Shown: piece by piece, positions 1 through 6,552 of the stretch
How positions within the stretch are numbered: position 1 is the stretch's first letter
Layout: each line of letters starts with the position of its first letter
Source of the DNA: Candidatus Cloacimonadota bacterium
GTDB taxonomy: Bacteria > Muiribacteriota > UBA6191 > JACPRK01
NCBI GenBank assembly: GCA_021772705.1
Contig: JAJFLN010000850.1
Span: 1-7,459 of the forward strand
DNA: 7,459 bases
Direction of reading: 5' to 3'
Translations under genes and position numbers: made by a program
Notes under the pieces: model-generated
Told to the model about the DNA's origin: nothing
The model's input: only the letters and a program-made list of their open reading frames with translations
The model's database searches: none

Positions 1-2793
1 GGCGATGCCGCCCAGGGCAATGAAACCGATGGCCGCGCTGACGCTGATGGGCAGCCCACGAGTCCAGAGGGCCAGCACAGCCCCGACGATGGCGAAGGGG
101 ATTCCTGTGTAGATCACAAACACGTCCCGCAGATTTCCCAGACTGCAGTGCAGCAAGAAGAACACCAGGGCCAAGGTCAGGGGGACGACCAGGGCCAGAC
201 GGGTCCGGGCTCGCTCCAGATGCTCGAACTGGCCGCCCCAGTCGACCACGTAGCCGACGGGAAGATCGACGTCGGCGCTCACCCGCTGCCGGGCCTCCTC
301 GACGAATGAGGCCAGGTCCCGGCCCGTCACGTTGCACTGAATACGGATCACCCGTCTGCCCCACTGGCGGTTGATGGTGGACAGACCCTCGGTCTCCTCG
401 ATCCGGGCAAGAGCGGAAAGTGGCAGATGTTTTCCCGTCCGGGTCGGTATCCGGGTCCTGGCCAGCTGTTGCCGGTCCCTGACAATCCCTTCGTCAAACC
501 TCAGAACCAGGGGAAACCGGCGCTGCCCTTCGAAGATTTCAGACACCCTGGGAGTTCCCAGGGCCTCGACGAAGTCCAGCACGTCGGCCGAAGGAACACC
601 GTGCCGGGAGGCCCGGGCGGGATCAATGGCGATCTGCAGCTTCGGCTGACCCGTGAGCTGGTCCACCGACAGATCCGAGGCGCCTCTGATCCGGGCCAGG
701 ATGAGCTGGATCTGGTCGGCCACCTCCTGGAGGCGATCGAAGTCGTCCCCGGCCAGGGTCACCCCCAAGTCGGCTCGGATGCCGGAGGCCATCTCGTTCA
801 TCCGCATCTCGATGGGCTGTGTGAAGACCGCGTTCAGGCCTGGCAGTCCTTGCATCGCCTCCTGAATGAGCGCCGTCAACTCCTTCTGGTTGCCGGCCCG
901 TTTCCACTGTTCCCTGGGGTGCAGGGAGAGGAAGATGTCCGTCAACTCCGTTCCCATCGGGTCCGTCGCCACTTCAGCCGACCCGGTTCGGGACCAAATA
1001 CGCTCGATCTCGTCAGGAAAGCTCTCTATCAGGAGCCTCTCGATCCGGCTGTTGTAGCGGGTCGACTCATCGAGGCTGACCCCCGCCAGACGGATCGTGT
1101 TGATCACGATTGAACCTTCGCTGAGCCGGGGGATGAAGACGCCCCCCAGTCCACTGGCGAGCCAGCCTGTCCCTGCCAGAATGGCCGCCACGCCGATCAG
1201 CAGGGGGAAACGGAGCCGGAACGCCAGGGCCAGGAACGGGGCGTAGACGGCGCCGAGAAGTCGCGACGTCATTCCTTCTCGGCTCCCTGGCCGGACGAAC
1301 CAGAAGGAGAGTAGAGGCGACAGCGTCAGGGCGATGATCAGAGCTCCGGCAAGAGCGAAGATGAACGTCCAGGCCATGGGCCGGAACATCTTCCCTTCGA
1401 TCCCCTCCAGGGTCAGGACGGGAAGGAAGACGATGGCGATGATACCGAGGCCGAAGAAGATGGGCCGCGCCACCCGGCAGGAGGACTCCGTCACGGAGTC
1501 CAGCCGTTCGTCCGGCGTCAACGGCCGGCCCAGGCTTCGGACCTTCTCTGCCATGGCTCGCATGTTGGCTTCCGTCATCACGATGGAACCATCGACCAGG
1601 ATACCGAAGTCCAGTGCCCCCAGGCTGAGCAGACTGGCGACGATGCCGAGCCGTTCCATTCCAAGGAGGGCGAAGAGCAGCGACAGGGGGATCGCCAGGG
1701 CCACGAGAAGTCCGGCCCGGATGTCGCCCATCAATAGGAACAGGACGGCGATGACCAGGGCCGCTCCCGCTGCCAGGTTGTGGGTTGCCGTGGCGATCAC
1801 CTGGCCGGTCAGCACGCTCCGGTCATAGACGATGTCCAGGGTGACGTCAGGGGGCAGCGAGCGGGACAGGGATGACAGGCGCTGCCTCAATTCAGCCGTG
1901 ACTTCCTGGGGGTTGGCTCCCTTCAACATGAAGGCCAGACCCAGGACCACCTCGCCGTCGCCGTCGGCTGTCACGGCCCCTCGACGAATCTCGTGACCGA
2001 TCACGACATCGGCCACGTCCCGTACCCGGACGGGGACTCCGTCGAAGGCGTCGATGACGATCTGTCCGATCGACTCGATGGAGCCGACCCGGCCCAGGCC
2101 GTGAATCAGGCGAGTCTCGCCGGCGACGACGACCTGCCCGCCTCCGACGTTCTGGTTGTTATCCACCAGGGCCTGACGCAAGTGGTCGAGAGAGAGCCCC
2201 CGGGCGATGAGGGCTTCGGGCTTGACGATGACGTGAAACTGCTTCTCCCGGCCGCCCCAGCTGTTGACTTCGGCCACGCCGGGGACCTTTCGTAACTCGG
2301 GCCGGACAACCCAGTCATGGAGGGTTCGAAGCTCCTCCAGGGTATGACGTTTCGTCGTGGAGCGGACCAGGTAATGGAAGATCTCTCCCAGCCCGGTGGA
2401 GAGGGGACCCAGGGTCGGGGCGGCGATGCCGGCGGGAAGGGAGACGGAGCTCACCCGCTCGGCCACGTACTGGCGGGCGTCGATCACCCTGGTGGAGTCA
2501 TCGAAGGTGGCCACGACCTGGGAGAAGCCGAACTTCGAGACGGACCGGACGTCCACCAGTCCCGGCAGTCCGCCGATGGCCAGCTCGACGGGGAAAGTTA
2601 TCTGCTGCTCGATCTCTTCCGGATTCAGGTTTGGCGCCACCGAGTTGACCTGCACCTGGGTCGGAGAGCTGTCAGGGAAAGCGTCGACAGGCAGCTGCAT
2701 CCCGGCCCTCACGGCCAGGGCCGCAAGGAACAGGTAGACCACGACCACGACCCCCCGCCTCTCGAGGGCCATCCGTATGAGTCGCTCCGTCAT
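1..2793 (-). CDS. Heavy-metal efflux RND pump, CzcA/CusA family (3' end cut by window edge)
   Basis: Inner-membrane proton-driven RND transporter that expels metal ions through a periplasmic adaptor and outer-membrane channel. I read the frame codon by codon from the ATG at 2793 to base 1: 931 codons, no stop. CzcA/CusA proteins are about 1030-1050 aa, so roughly the last 100 residues lie outside. TM1 is near residues 14-31, followed by the large periplasmic loop, a TM2-TM6 block from about 338, TM7 near 530-550, a second periplasmic loop, TM8 near 867-882, TM9 near 893-911, and the start of TM10 at the edge. The heavy-metal-RND signature GALDFGILVDGSMVMTE is present; D395, D401 and E408 match in spacing the acidic proton-relay residues of CzcA. 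The motif PIEMRMNEMASG has Glu667 where CusA has a copper-binding Met, which resembles CzcA-type divalent-metal pumps; this substrate call is inference. The start lies 18 bp after the adaptor stop, with no good Shine-Dalgarno, so translation is probably coupled. Confidence 0.95.
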   Translation of the reverse strand, partial: MTERLIRMALERRGVVVVVYLFLAALAVRAGMQLPVDAFPDSSPTQVQVNSVAPNLNPEEIEQQITFPVELAIGGLPGLVDVRSVSKFGFSQVVATFDDSTRVIDARQYVAERVSSVSLPAGIAAPTLGPLSTGLGEIFHYLVRSTTKRHTLEELRTLHDWVVRPELRKVPGVAEVNSWGGREKQFHVIVKPEALIARGLSLDHLRQALVDNNQNVGGGQVVVAGETRLIHGLGRVGSIESIGQIVIDAFDGVPVRVRDVADVVIGHEIRRGAVTADGDGEVVLGLAFMLKGANPQEVTAELRQRLSSLSRSLPPDVTLDIVYDRSVLTGQVIATATHNLAAGAALVIAVLFLLMGDIRAGLLVALAIPLSLLFALLGMERLGIVASLLSLGALDFGILVDGSIVMTEANMRAMAEKVRSLGRPLTPDERLDSVTESSCRVARPIFFGLGIIAIVFLPVLTLEGIEGKMFRPMAWTFIFALAGALIIALTLSPLLSFWFVRPGSREGMTSRLLGAVYAPFLALAFRLRFPLLIGVAAILAGTGWLASGLGGVFIPRLSEGSIVINTIRLAGVSLDESTRYNSRIERLLIESFPDEIERIWSRTGSAEVATDPMGTELTDIFLSLHPREQWKRAGNQKELTALIQEAMQGLPGLNAVFTQPIEMRMNEMASGIRADLGVTLAGDDFDRLQEVADQIQLILARIRGASDLSVDQLTGQPKLQIAIDPARASRHGVPSADVLDFVEALGTPRVSEIFEGQRRFPLVLRFDEGIVRDRQQLARTRIPTRTGKHLPLSALARIEETEGLSTINRQWGRRVIRIQCNVTGRDLASFVEEARQRVSADVDLPVGYVVDWGGQFEHLERARTRLALVVPLTLALVFFLLHCSLGNLRDVFVIYTGIPFAIVGAVLALWTRGLPISVSAAIGFIALGGIA

Positions 2794-2811
2794 ATCCGTC
2801 TGACGCGGGTT

Positions 2812-4299
2812 CTACTCGTCGATGCAGCCCGCACCGAGTCGTGAACGATAGAGCTCGGATCGGAGGGTGAAGACACCGGTGCTCGCCACTCGTTCTCCAG
2901 GTTCGAGTCCCAGCAGGATACTGACCCGATCTCCGGCTCCCGGTCCCGTCTGGACTCGCCGGATCTCGTAGAGCGTGGGGTCGAGTTCGATGAAGACGTG
3001 ATCCCCTCCTTCGAGCCGCACCAGGGAGTCCCGTTCAATGAGTATCCCTTGACCGAGCTTCTTCGAGATCACCGACGCCTCACCGAACATGCCCTGTCGC
3101 AGGCGGCCGTCCTTGTTCGGCAGCTCGGCCCGGGCCTTCACGGTCCGTGTCCGGGGATCCACGGTCGTGTCTATCCAGGTCAAGGTTGCGGGCCTCTCTT
3201 CTCCGGCCAGGCTCTGGAAACGGGCCCGGACCTCGAGACCCTTGTGCAATGCCGAGACCTGATCCTCCGGGATCGAGAGTTCGAGCCACACCTGCTGCAG
3301 ATCGACGACCGTCAGCAGTCTCTGCTCCATCGCCACAGCCTGTCCCACCACGGCCTCTCTCTCAACGATGGTGCCCGCACCGGGGGAGCGGATCAGCAGC
3401 AGAGATGAGGCGGACTGGTTGGACTCGATCTGCTTGATTTCCCGATCTGTCATTCCGAAGTTCCGGAGCTGCTGCCCGGTCGTGGCGACCTGGATGCGGG
3501 CGCGATCCCGTTCTGCCCGGGCTTGCTGAAAGTCCTGCTCCGACGAGATGTTCTTCTGCACCAACGACTTCTCCCGGTCATGGGCCAGCTCGCCGATCCG
3601 GGCATCCACAAGGGCCGCCAGATACAGGCTCTTCGCCCGGGCGATGTCCCAGGAATCCACCTCCAGGAGGACCTCTCCCTTCTCGACCCGATCTCCCAGG
3701 TCGACCCGGACCCGGCGGATGACACCCGTTGCCAGCGGCGAGACCCGGAAGAGCCGGTTCTGATCGTAGCCGACTCGGGCCAGAACCGGTTCTTGCTCTT
3801 CCAGGGATGCTACTCGTGCCGGTTCGCTCCTGATGCCTGCTATGTTGCCTGCCTCCGCCGAGGCCAGCCGGATCTTCAACCCCTGGCCAGCCGAAAGCCC
3901 GGCCAGCTTCCCGGGACCGCAGATCCCGCAGTCAGACTCGGCCATCTGATGCTCACCGCACCAGTCTCGGGCGCGGGATTTCGTCGAAGCCTTGGCAGGT
4001 CCGCTGGATTTCGACGGAGGCGTCGCCGGATTGCAGCTGGGACAGACGGACTCCGGGAAGCCGTGTCCACCGCACCAGTCCCCCTTGTTCTTGAAGACCG
4101 AGGCGAGAGCCGGATTGCAGACCGTGCAGGTCGACTCCGGCAGGCCGTGCTCACCGCACCAGTCCCTGGCCGGCCGCTGCGTCGAACTGTCGGCGATGGA
4201 GATGGAGCCTCCAGCAGCCCAGAGGAGCAGGGCGGCTGCCAGGAAGATCAGGCTGTACGGGCTGGTGCGAGACAGGTTCCCGATACTCTTTGATTTCAT
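2812..4299 (-). CDS. Efflux RND periplasmic adaptor (CzcB/CusB-like) with three N-terminal Cys/His repeats
   Basis: Membrane-fusion protein linking the RND pump encoded just downstream to an outer-membrane channel. Residues 15-36 are a hydrophobic export signal or anchor. Residues 46-129 hold three copies of a DWCGxHxxxESxCxxC motif. The adaptor core follows: a first beta-barrel/lipoyl half (about 165-215, with the typical GVIRRVRVDLGDRVEKGEVL), an alpha-hairpin (216-295, heptad-like and charged), the second lipoyl half (300-330, SPGAGTIVEREAVVGQ), a beta-barrel (336-411, including TVDPRTRTVKARAEL and LRQGMFGEA) and a membrane-proximal domain (412-488). At 495 aa it is longer than CusB (about 400) because of the repeat region. 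The ATG at 4299 is supported by GAGGAG with an 8-nt spacer. A further Cys sits near the C terminus (GCIDE). The repeats probably bind metal and pass it to the pump or sense it; this is inference from Cys/His content and context. Family assignment is firm, metal specificity is not. Confidence 0.95.
   Translation of the reverse strand: MKSKSIGNLSRTSPYSLIFLAAALLLWAAGGSISIADSSTQRPARDWCGEHGLPESTCTVCNPALASVFKNKGDWCGGHGFPESVCPSCNPATPPSKSSGPAKASTKSRARDWCGEHQMAESDCGICGPGKLAGLSAGQGLKIRLASAEAGNIAGIRSEPARVASLEEQEPVLARVGYDQNRLFRVSPLATGVIRRVRVDLGDRVEKGEVLLEVDSWDIARAKSLYLAALVDARIGELAHDREKSLVQKNISSEQDFQQARAERDRARIQVATTGQQLRNFGMTDREIKQIESNQSASSLLLIRSPGAGTIVEREAVVGQAVAMEQRLLTVVDLQQVWLELSIPEDQVSALHKGLEVRARFQSLAGEERPATLTWIDTTVDPRTRTVKARAELPNKDGRLRQGMFGEASVISKKLGQGILIERDSLVRLEGGDHVFIELDPTLYEIRRVQTGPGAGDRVSILLGLEPGERVASTGVFTLRSELYRSRLGAGCIDE
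3913..4164 (-). repeat. Triple DWCGxHxxxESxCxxC coding repeat in the adaptor N terminus
   Basis: Three 18-residue copies lie at adaptor residues 46-63, 74-91 and 112-129, encoded at 4111-4164, 4027-4080 and 3913-3966. Every copy keeps D-W-C-G, a His three residues after that Cys, E-S, and a C-x-x-C pair ending in Pro two residues later. Linkers are 10 and 20 residues and rich in Lys, Ser and Pro. The DNA is also similar between copies (ccgcaccagtc recurs at the start of each), which points to internal duplication. Each copy offers three Cys and one His, enough for one Zn- or Cu-like site. Confidence 0.9.
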
Positions 4300-4307
4300 C
4301 GATGAAA

Positions 4308-4313
4308 CTCCTC
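4308..4313 (-). promoter_or_regulatory. Strong Shine-Dalgarno of the adaptor gene
   Basis: GAGGAG on the minus strand, 8 nt before the ATG at 4299. It fixes the adaptor start. It overlaps the TGA stop of the upstream small ORF (TGAGGAG), an arrangement typical of translational coupling. Confidence 0.85.
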
Positions 4314-4527
4314 AAGCCTTGAAATGGCGGACGTGGATGGCGAAATGGAACGACCCGTCTCCGTGATCTCTGAGATCTGTGATCTGTGTAAATTTCCATG
4401 TGATCGCAGCTGAGGCCGCCTCCTCCGTAGCACATTTCAGTTCGCGACTGCTGGTGCCCTGGCCGGAAGGATGTCCACCTGAGTGTACTTCGGCAGCCGT
4501 GACATTTTGATGTGGACCACGGTGCAT
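4312..4527 (-). CDS. Possible small His-rich leader protein of the efflux operon (71 aa)
   Basis: Unrecognised ORF ending 12 nt before the adaptor start, its stop merged with the adaptor ribosome-binding site. It carries eight His in 71 residues, clustered at the start (MHRGPHQ), near residues 15-19 (HSGGHP) and at the end (DHGDGSFHFAIHVRHFKA), plus one Cys. There is no signal peptide or membrane segment. The last third uses codons with GC-rich third positions like the neighbouring genes; the first two thirds are less biased. The ATG at 4527 has no clear Shine-Dalgarno, and the frame is open upstream only to a stop at 4579. A metal-binding or operon-leader role would fit the context but is inference. 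It could equally be a chance ORF in the 5' leader. Confidence 0.4.
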   Translation of the reverse strand: MHRGPHQNVTAAEVHSGGHPSGQGTSSRELKCATEEAASAAITWKFTQITDLRDHGDGSFHFAIHVRHFKA

Positions 4528-4611
4528 GATAGGTTCGGTCTTGCTGGCAGCGCCGCTCGGGCGCCGCGCCGGTCGTAATCACCACGGACCCGAAAGCGAG
4601 GCCACCAATCC
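4314..4611. other. Divergent intergenic/leader region between the efflux operon and the esterase operon
   Basis: About 300 bp separating two divergent operons; both promoters should lie here. I see no convincing -35/-10 pair on either strand. Structures visible are a perfect 13-bp palindrome gatctctgagatc (4365-4377) with the heptamer gtgatct at 4363 and again at 4379, and a GC-rich hairpin gcgcc/ggcgc at 4550-4564 in the presumed leader of the plus-strand operon. The palindrome lies inside the candidate small ORF, so an operator role is uncertain. Confidence 0.4.
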
Positions 4612-5589
4612 ATGATGGGTACCCATGTCCTTCCCGACGGAAGCGTCCGGTTCCTCTATCACGACGGCAGTACTCATCAAGCAGCTGTCGCCGGCAGCTT
4701 CTCCGACTGGCAGCCTGTCGGCATGTCCCCCCAGGGGGACGGCTGGTGGGAGATCGAAATCGGTCCGCTACATGGGAATGTGTTCTACAAATTCGTGACC
4801 CCCGAGGGCTGGCATCTGGATTCCTTCAACTACAGGAAATCGCAGGATGGGGGCTCGTCGTTTCTCAACGCCGAGGGAGCTTGCGGTCAAGTCATTCGCA
4901 GGGCCTTCTATTCGTCGGCGCTGGGCAAGAGCAAGAGCTACTGTGCCTATCTGCCCCCGGCATACGCCAAGCAGCAGTGGCGGTCCTTTCCGGTCCTGTT
5001 TCTCATGGGAGGGCTGTTCGAGGAAGAGACAGGCTGGGTCGATAGGGGCTCTGTGGATGAGAAGCTCGATGAGCTGATCCTGTCCGGGACCGTGGACGAC
5101 TTCATCGTCGTCATGCCAGCCAAGGACGACGCTGTTTTTCATGAGGAGTTGTGGAATTCCTACATGTCATTCCTGGCTCACGACCTGCCCCGTCACGTGG
5201 AGTCCGAGTACCGGACCCTGCCGGTCCGTGGCTCCGAGGGGCTGTCCATCGGTGGGGGCTGGGCCATTCGTCTCGGTGCCATTCTGCCGGAGCAGTTCTG
5301 TTCCGTCAGCGGCCTGTCGGCTAACTTCGATGGGGAGTTCTACGAACTGGTACAGGCCAATCAGACACGAATCCGGCATTCTGGAGCTCGATTCCGCATC
5401 GCCTGCGGATCCGGCGAGGGACCTGTGATTCAGAACAACTCCGAGTTCTCCGAGTTCCTTCATCGCCTCGAGATCTCCAACGAGTTTCACGTCAATGAGG
5501 GGCCTCATGACTGGGAACTCTGGGGAGCCCAGATCGGCCACTCATTCCAGTTTCACGATCACAGCTTCAAGCAGAAACTCGGCGGATAG
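4612..5589 (+). CDS. Esterase-D-type alpha/beta hydrolase with N-terminal glycogen-binding-like (E-set/CBM48) domain
   Basis: Probable cytoplasmic ester hydrolase of 325 aa; no signal peptide is seen. Residues 8-85 form an E-set/CBM48-type domain as in AMPK-beta and GH13 enzymes: VAGSFSDWQP, then DGWWEIEI, then VFYKFVTPEGWHLD. Residues 95-320 match the putative-esterase family (PF00756, related to feruloyl esterases and enterochelin esterases): FPVLFLMGG, DFIVVMPA, the nucleophile elbow GLSIGGG with Ser212, and GPHDWELW with His299. In the usual CG-x-x-D segment that provides the acid, this protein reads CGSGEG, so the acid is probably Glu269 instead of Asp. The ATG at 4612 has GCGAGG 10 nt upstream; a second ATG follows directly. 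It is the first gene of a three-gene group, 18 bp before an amidohydrolase. The sugar or aromatic ester substrate is unknown. Confidence 0.88.
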   Translation: MMGTHVLPDGSVRFLYHDGSTHQAAVAGSFSDWQPVGMSPQGDGWWEIEIGPLHGNVFYKFVTPEGWHLDSFNYRKSQDGGSSFLNAEGACGQVIRRAFYSSALGKSKSYCAYLPPAYAKQQWRSFPVLFLMGGLFEEETGWVDRGSVDEKLDELILSGTVDDFIVVMPAKDDAVFHEELWNSYMSFLAHDLPRHVESEYRTLPVRGSEGLSIGGGWAIRLGAILPEQFCSVSGLSANFDGEFYELVQANQTRIRHSGARFRIACGSGEGPVIQNNSEFSEFLHRLEISNEFHVNEGPHDWELWGAQIGHSFQFHDHSFKQKLGG

Positions 5590-5607
5590 AGGCCCCGTGA
5601 CCCGGCC

Positions 5608-6552
5608 ATGATTGTCGACGCCCATGCTCATATCGAAGGTCTGCCTGGCTGTCCCTGGCAGGATCCGCCGGAGTTGATGGTTCGCCTCCTCGATGAGGCA
5701 TCCATCGATCGGGCCATCGTCATGACCTATGTCGATGCTCCCGGCGACTTCGGGGGCTACGATCCCATCGACTATGTCGCCAGAGCCATCGCCAGCTTTC
5801 CCGACCGGCTCTGGGGATTCGCCCGCCTGGACCCCGGGGCCGGAACAGCGGCTCAGGAGCTGCTGGCTCGATGTGTCTCCCACCTCGGCTTCAAGGGGCT
5901 GAAACTCCATCCCTTCGGATACCGGCAGCCTCCGGATAGCGAACAGACCGTGGCCCTGGTCCGGGTCGCCGCGGATCTGGGAGTTCCCGTGCTCCTGCAC
6001 TGCGGTGACGAGGACTACACCCGCCCTCTCGACCTGGCCCGCCTCGCCCGAGCCTGCCCGGAGGCAAAGATCATCTTCGGTCACATGGGTGGCTACTTCC
6101 ACGTTCACGACGCCATCTCGGTGGCACAGGAGTATGGCAACGTCTATCTCGAGACCTCCGGAACGCCTTATCCCGCCCCCATCGCCGCCGCCGTCAACGC
6201 CATCGGGCCGGAGCGAGTCCTCTTCGCCTCCGACGGACCGGGCTGCGACCCGAGGATTGAACTCCACAAGGTGGAGCGAGCAGGATTGAAGGGGTCCGCT
6301 CTCAGCCGGGTCCTGGGGGAGAACATCGCCGAGATGCTCGAGTTCGCCGGAGGAACACCAGCGGGCGGCGGCGGTGAAGGACAGCCAGTCGGTCCGGACG
6401 AGGAGGCAAGTGCACCCTCGAGTCCCGGTACAGATGCAGGGGAACACCGGGAGGGACGATCCAGCGAAACCGCTGACTTGACTGGCACGGAGCCATTCGT
6501 TGCAGCCCTCCAGTCCCCAGGAAGCCCGAGAGGGCACTGCTGCCGTCTATGA
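5608..6552 (+). CDS. Amidohydrolase family 2 (PF04909) TIM-barrel hydrolase, intact active site, odd C-terminal tail
   Basis: Metal-dependent hydrolase or decarboxylase of the amidohydrolase superfamily; cytoplasmic, 314 aa. Metal/catalytic signatures in order: DAHAH (His6, His8) at strand 1, GLKLHP (Lys99, His101), VPVLLHCG (His131), IIFGHMGG (His159) and LFASDGP (Asp209). The barrel ends with LGENIAEMLEF at about residue 246, where family members normally stop. The remaining residues (about 250-314) are rich in Gly, Pro, Ser and Glu, without homology I recognise, and their codons are much less GC3-biased than the body. The stop overlaps the next start as ATGA. The gene follows the esterase by 18 bp with no clear Shine-Dalgarno, so it is probably co-transcribed and coupled. 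Substrate is unknown; PF04909 relatives act on aromatic acids, lactones or small amides. The true C terminus is uncertain because of a possible frameshift near 6346. Confidence 0.9.
   Translation: MIVDAHAHIEGLPGCPWQDPPELMVRLLDEASIDRAIVMTYVDAPGDFGGYDPIDYVARAIASFPDRLWGFARLDPGAGTAAQELLARCVSHLGFKGLKLHPFGYRQPPDSEQTVALVRVAADLGVPVLLHCGDEDYTRPLDLARLARACPEAKIIFGHMGGYFHVHDAISVAQEYGNVYLETSGTPYPAPIAAAVNAIGPERVLFASDGPGCDPRIELHKVERAGLKGSALSRVLGENIAEMLEFAGGTPAGGGGEGQPVGPDEEASAPSSPGTDAGEHREGRSSETADLTGTEPFVAALQSPGSPRGHCCRL

Noticed and set aside
427..1113. Plus-strand ORF of 228 aa at the left end
   Set aside because: Lies antisense inside the RND pump, whose frame is intact from 2793 to 1.
3523..4293. 256-aa open frame on the plus strand opposite the adaptor
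   Set aside because: The minus strand encodes an unmistakable adaptor with a good Shine-Dalgarno; this frame is its complement.
4507..4534. ttgatg ... ataggt as a sigma-70-like promoter for the esterase operon
   Set aside because: Spacing of 16 is acceptable but both hexamers match the consensus poorly; not above chance.
4151..4585. 144-aa minus-strand ORF spanning the leader and the adaptor start
   Set aside because: Overlaps the adaptor signal-peptide region in another frame, lacks motifs, and is Arg/Pro-rich as expected of a shadow.
5542..6537. 331-aa open frame on the minus strand opposite amidohydrolase 1
   Set aside because: Antisense shadow arising from codon bias; low-complexity translation without known motifs.
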